Part shown: piece after piece, positions 17,797 to 26,252 of the stretch
Layout of the letters: the number at the start of each line of letters is the position of its first letter
How positions within the stretch are numbered: position 1 is the first letter of the stretch
From: Jeotgalibacillus proteolyticus
GTDB taxonomy: Bacteria; Bacillota; Bacilli; Bacillales; Jeotgalibacillaceae
Reading direction: 5' to 3'
Assembly (NCBI RefSeq): GCF_002926065.1
Contig: NZ_PREZ01000003.1
Location: 250,501-314,500, forward strand
DNA: 64,000 nucleotides
Translations under genes and position numbers: made by a program
Notes under the pieces: generated by a model
The model's database searches: none
What the model was told of the DNA's origin: nothing
The model's input: only the letters and a program-made list of their open reading frames with translations

Positions 17797-18849
17797 TTAT
17801 TTTCCTTGCACGCTTGTTACTTTTCGGTTCATCTGTACATTCATACCTTCTTTTTTAACCCGCTGCTTCACTTCTTTAAAGCTTACAAAGGTTTTGCGGC
17901 TCTCGTCATAAAGACGGAAACGGATCGATTGAAGACTTGAACGCATGGTGATTGTCGTTGCATTGTGTAAAGGAGGCGTCGACTCATGCGCCTTCTCAAG
18001 GTTATAATTCGGCACACGCGGGCTTAAGTGATGCACATGGTGATAGCCGATATTACCTGTTACCCACTGAAGGACCTTAGGAAGCTTATAATATGAGCTT
18101 CCATCAACAGCCGCTTTTACGTAATCCCATTCTGATTCATCCTCAAAGTAGGAATCCTCAAACTGGTGCTGTACATAAAACAGCCAAATTCCAAGTGAAC
18201 CTGATACAAACATAATTGGCCCATGAACAAGAAGAAATGCCTGCCAGCCGACTGCCCATACCATTAACGCATACACAGCTATGATGGCAAAATTGGTCAA
18301 GTATGTGTTATTACGCTCTTTTTTACGTGCATCCTTGCGATTCATTCGGTTTGTCACAAAGAATAAGTACAATGGCCCAAGACCAAACATGACGATAGGG
18401 TTTCGGTAAAGGCGATAAGCAAGACGCTCTTTAAAAGAGGCATTTTGATATTCCTCAACAGTCATAATCCAAACATCGCCTACACCGCGCTTATCTAAAT
18501 TACTGCTCGTTGCATGGTGAATGGAGTGCTCCCGCTTCCATTTTTCAAATGGAAACATCGTAATAATTCCGGTTATTGTACCTAAAGCTGCGTTCACTTT
18601 TTTATTTTTAAAGAATGAGCCGTGACAGCAATCATGGAAGATAATAAAGATTCTTACTACAAAGCCCGCTGCAACAACTGATAAAGCCAAAGACAATAAA
18701 ATTGAAACGGATAAGCTTTGGTAAGCTAAAAACCATAAAAGGAAAAACGGCGGTATTGTATTTATCATTTGACGGACACTGGCTTTGAAATCCGATTTTT
18801 CATAAGGTGAGACACTTTTTCTAAGTTCTGCTGTTTTTTGTTTACTCAT
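17797..18849 (-). CDS. des: Acyl-lipid fatty acid desaturase
   Basis: A 350-residue integral membrane desaturase. Three histidine boxes are visible: HDCCH at residues 72-76, HSIHH at 108-112, and HHVHH near residue 275; they bind the di-iron centre. Membrane helices flank them (residues 31-70, and about 180-225). It inserts a double bond (delta-5 in B. subtilis) into acyl chains of existing phospholipids at low temperature. The DesR-like palindrome lies about 70 bases upstream. RBS GGGAGGAAGAC precedes ATG. The operon des-desK-desR supports the assignment. Confidence 0.93.
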   Translation of the reverse strand: MSKQKTAELRKSVSPYEKSDFKASVRQMINTIPPFFLLWFLAYQSLSVSILLSLALSVVAAGFVVRIFIIFHDCCHGSFFKNKKVNAALGTITGIITMFPFEKWKREHSIHHATSSNLDKRGVGDVWIMTVEEYQNASFKERLAYRLYRNPIVMFGLGPLYLFFVTNRMNRKDARKKERNNTYLTNFAIIAVYALMVWAVGWQAFLLVHGPIMFVSGSLGIWLFYVQHQFEDSYFEDESEWDYVKAAVDGSSYYKLPKVLQWVTGNIGYHHVHHLSPRVPNYNLEKAHESTPPLHNATTITMRSSLQSIRFRLYDESRKTFVSFKEVKQRVKKEGMNVQMNRKVTSVQGK

Positions 18850-18918
18850 GTCTTCCTCCCACTTTTAAGTGATTTGATCTTATGACCTCATCATAAAGCC
18901 TTATCGCGCCTTAAAGAA

Positions 18919-18955
18919 GTCATGACTGTCAACTCTTCAATATGACAGTTGTCAT
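18919..18955 (-). promoter_or_regulatory. DesR operator upstream of des
   Basis: An inverted repeat of GTCATGACTGTCA and TGACAGTTGTCAT separated by about 10 bases, 70-107 bases upstream of des. Position and dyad form fit the DesR binding region of the B. subtilis des promoter; binding here is inference. Confidence 0.55.
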
Positions 18956-19077
18956 AGTCTTTTGCAGAAAACCAATGGATAAGCAATTCTGGTCATTAAA
19001 ATCCTTAAAATGGATTCATTAATTAAAGAGGATATGGAGAAAATAAGCTAAGGCAAAAAATATTGGAGGTTGGTTGT

Positions 19078-20052
19078 GTGCGACTATTTATAACAACAAT
19101 AGCTTTAACCCTTTTCTTCTCCACTGCTGCTGCAGCTGAAACTCAAACCAGTCCTTCCAGAGAGGAATTGCTGAGTGAGCGCATGGACTACTATGTCAAA
19201 TCCGGAATAGAGCATATGATTCCATGGTATTACCTGGCTGCAATTGACCAGTTTGAACGAAATATTCAGCTTGTGCGAAAGGATATACCAAAACGTGAGG
19301 GCTCAATTGCCCTTCAATTTCACGAAGACTTTTGGGCGGGCTCAACAAATCCAAATAAAGAAGATACCTCACCTGCTTTGATTGAACTTCATTCAGGCAG
19401 GGGTCTGGACGGAAATTATGATGGCAAAGCGGACCGCAATGATCCCGCCGATGTACTTTTTACTATGGCAAATTATTTAAGAGAATTTGGCACGTCAAAG
19501 GAAGATATCTCTCTTGCCTTATGGGAATATTACAGGCGTGAGGAAACAGTGCGTCAGATCATGACGATTGCGAAGATTTACAAGACAAATCAAACGCTCG
19601 ACTTATATGACCATGTCTTTCCTCTTCCTAAGCAGCATAATTACAGCTACAGAAGCACCTGGGGAGATAACCGTGGCTGGGGCGGAAGAAGAATCCACGA
19701 AGGCACTGATATTTTCGCTAATTATGGCGTGCCTGTAATGGCAACCACCCATGGAGTAATTGAAATTATGGGGTGGAATGAGTATGGAGGATGGCGAGTC
19801 GGGATCCGCGACATTCATAATGTGTATCACTACTTTGCCCATCTCGGCAGCTTTAATAAGGAATTGAAAAAAGGGGATGTTGTTAAAACCGGAACAATCA
19901 TCGGTTACGTAGGCAGCTCAGGCTACGGTAAGGAAGGAACCAGCGGAAAGTTTCCGCCGCATCTGCATTATGGGATGTATCTTGATAACGGGCGGACAGA
20001 ATGGGCGTTTGACCCGTACCCGTCCCTTCGGATTTGGGAAAAACAAACGTAA
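19078..20052 (+). CDS. lytH: Secreted M23 metallopeptidase, LytH-like
   Basis: A protein of about 324 residues with a signal peptide (RLFITTIALTLFFSTAAAA) and a C-terminal M23 (LytM) domain. Zinc ligands are in HEGTDIF and HLHYG, with a further His in YHYFAHLG. The N-terminal region includes a helical domain with PWYYLAAIDQFERN. The length and layout fit LytH (YunA) of B. subtilis, an L-Ala-D-Glu peptidase that trims stem peptides in the spore cortex. GTG 19078 is preferred because GGAGG ends 9 bases upstream; the frame itself opens at TTG 19063, which lies before that site. It ends in a terminator shared with the convergent GDPD gene. Confidence 0.8.
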   Translation: MRLFITTIALTLFFSTAAAAETQTSPSREELLSERMDYYVKSGIEHMIPWYYLAAIDQFERNIQLVRKDIPKREGSIALQFHEDFWAGSTNPNKEDTSPALIELHSGRGLDGNYDGKADRNDPADVLFTMANYLREFGTSKEDISLALWEYYRREETVRQIMTIAKIYKTNQTLDLYDHVFPLPKQHNYSYRSTWGDNRGWGGRRIHEGTDIFANYGVPVMATTHGVIEIMGWNEYGGWRVGIRDIHNVYHYFAHLGSFNKELKKGDVVKTGTIIGYVGSSGYGKEGTSGKFPPHLHYGMYLDNGRTEWAFDPYPSLRIWEKQT

Positions 20053-20065
20053 TAGCTCCATTTAA

Positions 20066-20099
20066 AAACCGCGATCAGCCAATTATGATCGCGGTTTTT
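20066..20099. terminator. Bidirectional terminator, lytH / GDPD
   Basis: AACCGCGATCA and TGATCGCGGTT arms with A and T tracts. It overlaps the end of the convergent GDPD gene. Confidence 0.8.
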
Positions 20100-20910
20100 C
20101 TTCCTGACGCTCCCAATCGTTGATTTCTTCAGGAATAATATAATCCGTGTAAAAGCCATGCACGTCAATTTCAAAAAAGGTATACATTTCATCAAGGTCA
20201 TTAATTGTATAAATGTAGGTGACAATGCCCTGACGGAAAAGCTCTGTGACAAATGCTTCGTTTACCCTTGCTTTTGATATCCCTACCGTCCTAAGATCAT
20301 TTTTTTTACAGAATTCAATCACAGATTTGGCTGAATATTCTTCCCGCCCGGCAAGGTATAGAATGTCGTGAAAGCCGTGTTTGCGCAGAAGTTTTAAATC
20401 CTCCCGGTAATACATTTGAGGAATAAGGCGATTAAGTACATCCTTATCTACATCTTGAATCGCTTCTCCCACTTTTTCGTATAGCTTTTTTGTGTCTTCT
20501 GCAGATCCTCCTTTTCCATCAAGAAGTACATAAATTTCCGGGTGCTGCTTCATGAGCTTTATTACCCGTTCAAAATCAAGAGGGGTATAGTGCAAGTAAT
20601 AAGGAAGCTTGATAAATTTTCTATATGGAAGCGCTTTTGCATCAGGCTTGAATTTTTGACCATAGGTTTCGTCCCAGCCGTGTCTTGCTACTAATTCGCC
20701 GTCGCTTGTAAGGGAAAGGTCAATTTCAATCAGTTTGTACCCGTTATTGTAGCTGTTGCGAAAGGCTTCTTCACTATTTGTGTAATCCTTGCCCTTTATT
20801 CCGCCGGCAGCATGGGCGATCAGTTTATGCTTTGTCCATGCGTAGGCGTCCTCGCTTTCTGAAGGACTTGCCCAGGACCATATAGTCAGCAGGAGAAGGA
20901 AATATTTCAC
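20083..20910 (-). CDS. Secreted glycerophosphodiester phosphodiesterase
   Basis: A protein of about 275 residues with a signal peptide (KYFLLLLTIWSWASP) and a GDPD TIM barrel. The catalytic and metal residues are seen in LIAHAAGG, KLIEIDLSLTSDG and ARHGW; YVLLDGKGG follows. It would split glycerophosphodiesters, or possibly teichoic acid fragments, outside the cell. GTG 20910 is chosen because GAGGTG lies 7 bases upstream; the TTG at 20916 lies too close. The last codons overlap the shared terminator. It is a single-gene unit. Confidence 0.82.
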   Translation of the reverse strand: MKYFLLLLTIWSWASPSESEDAYAWTKHKLIAHAAGGIKGKDYTNSEEAFRNSYNNGYKLIEIDLSLTSDGELVARHGWDETYGQKFKPDAKALPYRKFIKLPYYLHYTPLDFERVIKLMKQHPEIYVLLDGKGGSAEDTKKLYEKVGEAIQDVDKDVLNRLIPQMYYREDLKLLRKHGFHDILYLAGREEYSAKSVIEFCKKNDLRTVGISKARVNEAFVTELFRQGIVTYIYTINDLDEMYTFFEIDVHGFYTDYIIPEEINDWERQEEKPRS

Positions 20911-20979
20911 AATCAATCACCTCATTAGACGCATATATTCCTACTAGTATCTACGATAATCACCTGGCAATTCATCGAC

Positions 20980-22080
20980 TTACCTGAGTGTACCAGTTGC
21001 CAGAATATGCATCTCCATTGAAACCGTAACAGACAAGTCAGAAAAAACCTGATCGGTCAGCTCCTGTGTCCATTCTCCTTTATAATGCATTCTAAAATTT
21101 TCACTGAACCCAATTGGGTCTGTTTCATTCTGCTTTAACTCCTCGATCAGCGCAGATACTTCCTTTTTAAAATAATCCTGAATTTCATTTTCAAGTTCTG
21201 AAAAATCTCTCGACCTTGATAAATTTTTTGTACCCTTGTATTCATAAATAGTTCCTTTTAAATACAATATAATTGATAATGAAGGCTGATGTATATTCCC
21301 GTTTGATTTGTAGTCGACCTTGTTTTTAACAAAATCAATAACCACCTGCTCACTATGACGATCTTCATTTAACTGAATGGTAGCAGCCGGCATTCTTTCT
21401 ACATCCTTTAAAAGCTGAATTAATTGTCCTTGTTTTCGGTCATATAGATCCGTCATCTTTTTTTCCTTAAATACAGTGACTCCCGTTATTTCCACTACGT
21501 CTTCTTTTTTCTCAATGTAGGGAGTCATCGTTTCAAGCACTGGATTCGTTTGTGTGTACATGAAATCATGAATAGTGGTAAAAGGACTGAACATATTATG
21601 AGGCTTTGGTTTCAAGAGAGCGTTTAAATAGGTTACAATCCCGGACTTGCTTGGATATTTTCCGGATAGCAGTTCTTCAGCACTTTCTTTAACCACTACC
21701 ACATAGACATTTCCACCAATAACAGGATTCCTGTATAAATGCTCTACCACTTCTCTCATTCTTCCACTTCGTGCAAATTCTTCATTAAATAAAACGACAC
21801 GCAAACCGTTCAATTTAATTTCTCTCTCCGCCTGAGCAGACAAATCAACAATTCCTTCTTTTACCATCCCGGAAACAGTCGAATAGACCTGATTAGGCTC
21901 CTCTGATGAAGAAGCAGACTGCGGAACGGCCAGTGTCAATTTCATCTTATTTTCATCGACATAATCCACTCCCAGCAAACTGACAAGAGCCACATCTTCA
22001 ACTGAGCTTGGTGATAGATCTCCTGAACAGCCAAAGAGCAGCCCTGAAAGAAGCAGGAAGATAATTAGAAGATTTTTCAT
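20980..22080 (-). CDS. gerKC: Spore germinant receptor lipoprotein, Ger(x)C family
   Basis: A 366-residue lipoprotein with signal and lipobox LLFGCSGD (Cys18). Family signs include VALVSLLGVDYVDENKMKLT, the EIKLNGLRVVLFNEEFARSG stretch and a C-terminal GerC domain. The start at ATG 22080 overlaps the stop of the upstream gene (ATGA). It is the C subunit of a nutrient germinant receptor in the inner spore membrane, encoded last in an A-B-C operon. The K in the symbol is tentative, since the A, B, K and later paralogues cannot be told apart from motifs. Confidence 0.85.
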   Translation of the reverse strand: MKNLLIIFLLLSGLLFGCSGDLSPSSVEDVALVSLLGVDYVDENKMKLTLAVPQSASSSEEPNQVYSTVSGMVKEGIVDLSAQAEREIKLNGLRVVLFNEEFARSGRMREVVEHLYRNPVIGGNVYVVVVKESAEELLSGKYPSKSGIVTYLNALLKPKPHNMFSPFTTIHDFMYTQTNPVLETMTPYIEKKEDVVEITGVTVFKEKKMTDLYDRKQGQLIQLLKDVERMPAATIQLNEDRHSEQVVIDFVKNKVDYKSNGNIHQPSLSIILYLKGTIYEYKGTKNLSRSRDFSELENEIQDYFKKEVSALIEELKQNETDPIGFSENFRMHYKGEWTQELTDQVFSDLSVTVSMEMHILATGTLR

Positions 22081-23171
22081 GTCACTGTCCGTCCTTTCTT
22101 TGGTCTTATTAGGTGGACGAGTATTAATACATTGGGCCATAAAATGATGGCCAGCTTCAAATAAAATATCTGGTCATACAAAATGTCCTGCAGATCTTTA
22201 GGAAACGGGATATTTATAAAGACGAAGATCAAAATAGCCAGTAAGTACAGGTGATAGGTTTTATTATTATTTCTTAATGAATCTAAGCCTTTTTTCCCAA
22301 CCCATAAATAAGCTGAGGCAGTTGAAAGCAGAAGAAACACCCATAGTGAGATGCCCATTACATCAATACGTTCAAAAAATGATAATTCAACGGCTTTATA
22401 CAGCTTTAAGATTGGGTACACCACTTCTTCCATTTGCCATGGAGAAAAATACATTACACTGACGACTGTGACAGTGAAATAAACGATAGACGTAATCCAG
22501 ATGCCTATGGATCCATGCAGAAATGCTCTTTTCTGGTGAATAATATAAGGGAAATAAATCATGATGAGATCATACCCTACCATTGAAAAATAGCCATTGC
22601 GGCTCGCTTGCAGCCACTCTTTTAATGTGAAATTTGAAACTGGAAGCAAGTGGCGGGGATCCCCTTCAATTATTGGCCAATATAAAAAGATGAGCATCCA
22701 AATGGTTAGAAAGAAGCTCATGATACTAAATCTTGCAATGGATTTAATTCCTCCATGGACAATGTAAAGCAGAACCAAAAAAAATACAATTAAAGGTCCA
22801 GTGATAGGGCGATCCGGCAAAGCAACAATTAAAATCAAATCTAAATACCCTTCTACAATTGATGAAATAAAAATAATTAGATACAGGACAAGAAATAAAT
22901 TGACAAACTTTCCAAACCATTTCCCAAGAAGTTTTTCGTTCAGCGTATAAAGGTTTTCGGTCGGATATCGCAAGAATAACCAGATCATCGGAATTAATGT
23001 CAGGTTTGCTATTACACCAAGAAGAAGAGGAAGCCACCATTGGCTATAGCCCATTGAGTTCAGCTTATTTGGGAGGGATAATAGTCCAAGGCCAACCATC
23101 GTGTTTTGAACAAGAAAAACAACATGATATCCGTTCAGTTTTTTTCGTTTATTGTTATCCAAGCTGCTCAC
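22077..23171 (-). CDS. gerKB: Spore germinant receptor permease, GerAB/GerKB family
   Basis: A 364-residue protein with about ten membrane helices, of the amino-acid permease-like GerB family (for example LLSLPNKLNSMGYSQWWLPL and GGIKSIARFSIMSFF). It forms the ligand-binding subunit of the receptor. The frame begins at GTG 23171, which overlaps the upstream stop (GTGA); TTG 23162 has a better-placed AGGAG 8 bases upstream and is an alternative start. It lies between the A and C subunits and is translationally coupled to both. Confidence 0.85.
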   Translation of the reverse strand: MSSLDNNKRKKLNGYHVVFLVQNTMVGLGLLSLPNKLNSMGYSQWWLPLLLGVIANLTLIPMIWLFLRYPTENLYTLNEKLLGKWFGKFVNLFLVLYLIIFISSIVEGYLDLILIVALPDRPITGPLIVFFLVLLYIVHGGIKSIARFSIMSFFLTIWMLIFLYWPIIEGDPRHLLPVSNFTLKEWLQASRNGYFSMVGYDLIMIYFPYIIHQKRAFLHGSIGIWITSIVYFTVTVVSVMYFSPWQMEEVVYPILKLYKAVELSFFERIDVMGISLWVFLLLSTASAYLWVGKKGLDSLRNNNKTYHLYLLAILIFVFINIPFPKDLQDILYDQIFYLKLAIILWPNVLILVHLIRPKKGRTVT

Positions 23172-24712
23172 TCCTCATCCAGCGGCCGTATTCTTTTCGT
23201 TTTTGCCCTTGAGATTCCTTTTTTATATTGCAGCAGCCCAAGCGGCAGACGAACCACACTGTCCAGAAGATCTGTCCACTTTCTCGGAATGACTGGTGTT
23301 AAATAAGGGTTGCCAAGTGAAGTCAAGTTGAGTAAATGGATGAACAACCAGGCAAGTGCAAGCATTTGACCATATAAGCCAAATAATCCTGCAGATAAGA
23401 TAAAGATATAGCGGATAAAACGGCTGGTATTACTCATTAGAAAATTTGAAGGCAGGAAGGACAAAAGTGCAGAAATAGCCACCAGAACGGTAAGCATATT
23501 ACTGATAAGACCCGCCTCAACCGCTGCCGTCCCAATTACAATCCCCCCTACAATACCGATTGTCTGACCGATTTTAGTCGGCATTCGCGATCCGGCTTCC
23601 CGCAGGATTTCAATGACCAGTTCAATAAAAAGCACCTCAATAACCGGCGGAAAGGGAACCCTGTCCCGAGATTCCTGAAGGTTCATAAGCAACTCAAATG
23701 GGAGCAGCTCAGGGTGATACGTAAGTGCAGATATGTAGGTTGGAGTTAAAATAATGGTAATAAAAAAACCAAAAAAACGAAGACTTCGAAGCAAGGTTGC
23801 CGTCATCCATCGATTATAATAATCCTCTGTCGATACAAACAGTTCAAAAAACGAGGTAGGGGCGATAATGACTGACTGGCTGTTCCCCATTACCACAACA
23901 ATTCTGCCATCCAGTAAATACTGAACGGCCATATCTGTCCGTACCGTCATATTGTACTGCGGGAAGGGAGAATAAGGGTGATCTTCAATTAACTGCTTGA
24001 GCATTGAAATATCCATAAACCCATCGTAATCAATTTCTTCAAGCTTCTTGCATAAACGGTCCAGGTTTTCTCGATTGACTAAGTTATTTAAGTATAAAAC
24101 CGCAACCTTTGTTTTCGTTTCTGACCCTAATTCATAGCTTTTATTTTTCAATTCAGGGTTTGCGATCCGCCTCTTAATTAAAGAAAGGTTAGTGTTTAAT
24201 GATTCTGTGAAAGCATCCTGAGGACCGATCACTGTGGACTCTGTTTCCGTTTGCTGAATTGCACGGTTTTCAGCACTAAAGGTACTTAAGGCATAAAATG
24301 TGCTGTTTTGATGAAGATGAATAATGGTATAGCCGGTAGTGATGAGGTCTAACAATTGATTAAGATCATTCTCACCCACTTTTTCTGCGGCATGAATGAC
24401 TGTTTCCTGTTGACGCAATATAGGACCGACAACCATTTGGTGTAAAACCTGAGTGTCGACCAGGGACTCATAATAGATAAGTGTAACGAATCCATTTATT
24501 GTTTTTATTTGTTTATATTTAACGTCAGCAATATCGGTCAGATTATTCTTTATAGCTTCCAGTGATACCCGCTCTGATTGTCTGCTTTTACTTGTGGCTT
24601 GAGGTTTTCCGGTGGGGACAGGTGCTTTTTTCTTAAGTAATTTGCTCAAAACCTTCCCAAAACCCATGCCGTTCACATCCCTTTTTGTAGTGTCCTTTAT
24701 CTTTTTATTCAT
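23168..24712 (-). CDS. gerKA: Spore germinant receptor subunit A, GerKA family
   Basis: A 514-residue GerA-family protein. A basic, Pro-rich N-terminal tail is followed by a soluble domain (about residues 55-300) and five to six membrane helices (from WMTATLLRSLRFFGFFI on). Typical segments are NRWMTATLLRSLRFFGFF, GQTIGIVGGIVIGTAAVEAG and PLGLLQYKK. The ribosome binding site before ATG 24712 (AAGG, 2 bases away) is poor; ATG 24667 inside the frame is another possible start. It is the first gene of the A-B-C receptor operon. Confidence 0.87.
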   Translation of the reverse strand: MNKKIKDTTKRDVNGMGFGKVLSKLLKKKAPVPTGKPQATSKSRQSERVSLEAIKNNLTDIADVKYKQIKTINGFVTLIYYESLVDTQVLHQMVVGPILRQQETVIHAAEKVGENDLNQLLDLITTGYTIIHLHQNSTFYALSTFSAENRAIQQTETESTVIGPQDAFTESLNTNLSLIKRRIANPELKNKSYELGSETKTKVAVLYLNNLVNRENLDRLCKKLEEIDYDGFMDISMLKQLIEDHPYSPFPQYNMTVRTDMAVQYLLDGRIVVVMGNSQSVIIAPTSFFELFVSTEDYYNRWMTATLLRSLRFFGFFITIILTPTYISALTYHPELLPFELLMNLQESRDRVPFPPVIEVLFIELVIEILREAGSRMPTKIGQTIGIVGGIVIGTAAVEAGLISNMLTVLVAISALLSFLPSNFLMSNTSRFIRYIFILSAGLFGLYGQMLALAWLFIHLLNLTSLGNPYLTPVIPRKWTDLLDSVVRLPLGLLQYKKGISRAKTKRIRPLDEE

Positions 24713-24810
24713 TGCCTTATAAAGGAGGATGTATACTTGAGAAGTGACAGAGTAAATGGTCAGGCATTATTACTCTGTTGCTGGAATTAAATTAAAATTT
24801 TGCAGACACA

Positions 24811-24843
24811 AAAAAGAGGCTGAGACTTAATTCTCAACCTCTT
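24811..24843 (-). terminator. Terminator after the 24859 gene
   Basis: AGAGGTTGAGA and TCTCAGCCTCT arms with a T6 tract on the minus strand, upstream of gerKA. Confidence 0.75.
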
Positions 24844-24858
24844 TCACCGCTCACTTTT

Positions 24859-25221
24859 CTATCTCTCAATGGTAAATAGAAAATAAGTCTTCTTTTCATC
24901 TGTGTTGCCGGTTATTTGCCTCATTTCTTCGGTCTTGTCCATCCATCGTGCTTTTTTAATTTTATCATTCAACTGGTCATCTATGTCCTTTTCAATTTGT
25001 CTCATCAGCATTATTACCTTTTCACAGCTCAATCCGAAATGCTCTGCTGCCTGCTGGTGAGGAGCGGTTTTGACTAACAGCGCCATGAATTGTTCTGATG
25101 TAGCAGAACGGGCAGCGAGGGAGTCCTCTACATTTACGATGTATTGATAAAGATTTCGTTTTAACTCAGGGAGGGATTCAACAATTTCCCGGGCCAATAT
25201 TTCCATTAGGTGTCCATTCAT
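24859..25221 (-). CDS. Uncharacterised 120-residue helical protein
   Basis: I do not recognise this protein. It is mostly helical and soluble, with no signal or membrane segment. APHQQAAEHFGLSCEKVIML near residue 53 has the spacing of a helix-turn-helix of the sigma-region-4 type, so a DNA-binding role is possible. RBS GGGGAG lies 6 bases before ATG. It is followed by a terminator, and the rpsN gene lies 56 bases upstream with no terminator between, so it may be co-transcribed with the Zur-type rpsN gene. Confidence 0.6.
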   Translation of the reverse strand: MNGHLMEILAREIVESLPELKRNLYQYIVNVEDSLAARSATSEQFMALLVKTAPHQQAAEHFGLSCEKVIMLMRQIEKDIDDQLNDKIKKARWMDKTEEMRQITGNTDEKKTYFLFTIER

Positions 25222-25277
25222 ACGGATCTCCCCTTTTTTAAGTTGAGCTTTCGAGTACCTGATTCTGCACTTTGCAC

Positions 25278-25547
25278 TTACCAGCTTGCTTTTTTTACAC
25301 CCGGCACCTGGCCTTTATGTGCATATTCTCTAAAGGCAATACGGGACATCTTGAATTTACGCAGATACCCTCTAGGCCGCCCGGTAACCTCACAGCGATT
25401 TTTCAAACGGGTCGGAGATGAGTCACGAGGAAGCTTTTTTAGTGCCTCATAATCCCCCTTCTCTTTTAGTTCTCTTCTGAGGTCTGCATATTTCAGCACC
25501 ATTTCCTGGCGCTGCTTTTCTTTTGCTACTTTCGACTTTTTAGCCAT
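25278..25547 (-). CDS. rpsN: Zinc-independent ribosomal protein S14
   Basis: An 89-residue S14 of the zinc-free (C-minus) type: the [20 protein letters not shown] core is present but the CxxC pairs of the zinc form are absent. In Bacillus this paralogue (YhzA, RpsN2) replaces the zinc-containing S14 when zinc is scarce and is controlled by Zur. A Zur-type palindrome sits 15 bases before the start, fully supporting this. RBS AAGGAGG precedes ATG. Confidence 0.92.
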   Translation of the reverse strand: MAKKSKVAKEKQRQEMVLKYADLRRELKEKGDYEALKKLPRDSSPTRLKNRCEVTGRPRGYLRKFKMSRIAFREYAHKGQVPGVKKASW

Positions 25548-25561
25548 TTTAATTCCTCCTT

Positions 25562-25582
25562 AAATCGTAACCATTACGTTTT
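25562..25582 (-). promoter_or_regulatory. Zur box over rpsN
   Basis: AAATCGTAA and TTACGTTTT arms around a CCA centre fit the Bacillus Zur box (7-1-7 palindrome TCGTAAT-n-ATTACGA) with one or two mismatches. It lies 15 bases from the start codon. Confidence 0.75.
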
Positions 25583-25630
25583 AATAACTAGTAAATCATA
25601 TACATTCCGATTTATCAACTGTTTTTACAT

Positions 25631-25662
25631 AAAAAAACCGACATGAGGGTAGATCATGTCGG
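25631..25662 (-). terminator. Terminator after the small membrane protein
   Basis: CCGACATGA and TCATGTCGG arms followed by T7 on the minus strand. Confidence 0.85.
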
Positions 25663-25669
25663 AGTCTTT

Positions 25670-25897
25670 TTACCCTTGAAAATAATTTTCCACAAGCATC
25701 AATATAAACACACTGATCATCAGTGCACTATTACAAATAATTAAAACCGTATGGCGACCTGCAATCGCAAAAGCAAGTCCCGCTGCCCCTAATACGAATG
25801 TTAACCAAATCGGGGGTTCAAGTCCAAAAACGATTTTAACCAGCCATAGAATCACACCGCCAATAAAAAAAAGCAAAGAAGCTTTAGCTTTATTCAT
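25670..25897 (-). CDS. Small membrane protein, unknown
   Basis: A 75-residue protein with three hydrophobic segments (SLLFFIGGVILWLVKIVFG, WLTFVLGAAGLAFAIAG and TVLIICNSALMISVFILML). The start ATG 25897 is set by AAGGAGG 6 bases upstream; an in-frame start six codons earlier lacks one. I do not recognise a family. It ends in a strong terminator and stands alone. Confidence 0.65.
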   Translation of the reverse strand: MNKAKASLLFFIGGVILWLVKIVFGLEPPIWLTFVLGAAGLAFAIAGRHTVLIICNSALMISVFILMLVENYFQG

Positions 25898-26039
25898 AGA
25901 GGACCTCCTTATCATGGGGCCAGCTTTTTTTGGTATACCTATATTATTTTCCCGCTGTCTTCTTCTTTTTAAACATAACTTTATAAATGAAGCCCCAGAC
26001 GGTGAAGTTTCTTTTAAAGGGTACTCATTATTTTACGTG

Positions 26040-26053
26040 TGGTATACTATACT
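26040..26053 (+). promoter_or_regulatory. Extended -10 promoter of the antisense RNA
   Basis: TGGTATACT fits the TGn-TATAAT extended -10 form, and a second TATACT overlaps it at 26048. No strong -35 box is seen. Transcription would start near 26055 on the plus strand. Confidence 0.5.
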
Positions 26054-26061
26054 AAATAAAA

Positions 26062-26088
26062 GGCGCCTGGTGCAGACACACCAGACGC
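26062..26088 (-). terminator. Distal terminator of the toxin message
   Basis: On the minus strand GGCGTCTGGTG-TGTCTG-CACCAGGCGCC is followed by TTTTATTT. It would end the toxin mRNA, giving it a 3' region of about 110 bases that pairs with the antisense RNA. Confidence 0.6.
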
Positions 26089-26133
26089 CCCCAATAGAAC
26101 GCCCTCAAAAGGGGACAGCGTAAGCAGACAACA

Positions 26134-26180
26134 AATAATCCACCCGAGCCGCCAAACTCAAGGGTGGATTATTCTTTTTT
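26134..26180 (+). terminator. Terminator of the antisense RNA
   Basis: A 12-base-pair stem (AATAATCCACCC with GGGTGGATTATT) and CTTTTTT on the plus strand. The stem also forms on the minus strand just after the toxin stop. Confidence 0.8.
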
Positions 26181-26252
26181 GTTAAACGACAAAATCGAAA
26201 CGACGAGACCGGAAAACGCAATCATCATCATGATTCCTTCGAAAGTTGTCAA
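26169..26252 (-). CDS. Type I holin-like toxin peptide
   Basis: A 27-residue peptide read from TTG 26252 behind a strong AAGGGGGTGAT ribosome binding site 5 bases upstream. It begins MTTFEGIMMMIAFSGLV, a single membrane helix, and ends in a charged NKKE tail. This fits the putative holin-like toxin family of Firmicutes (MT-x-[YF]-E-x-[IL] start, hydrophobic core, lysine-rich end). The expected effect is membrane damage when the antisense RNA is lost. An ATG 11 bases upstream opens another frame (MLFDNFRRN) that lacks any membrane segment and is not preferred. The antisense RNA covers its last four codons. Confidence 0.65.
   Translation of the reverse strand: MTTFEGIMMMIAFSGLVVSILSFNKKE

Larger units (their letters stand above)
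26055..26180 (+). ncRNA. Candidate antitoxin antisense RNA
   Basis: An RNA of about 125 bases with no reading frame. It would begin after the extended -10 at 26043, fold a first hairpin (GGCGCCTGGTG / CACCAGACGCC, 26062-26088) and end at a strong terminator (AATAATCCACCC / GGGTGGATTATT then CTTTTTT, 26134-26180). It is complementary to the 3' end of the toxin message, including its last codons and stop. This convergent arrangement is that of the type I modules bsrG/SR4 and txpA/RatA. No transcript data are available here. Confidence 0.55.

Noticed and set aside
24713-24810. Sigma-G promoter of the gerK-type operon
   Set aside because: No pair fitting the forespore consensus at the right spacing could be identified by eye.
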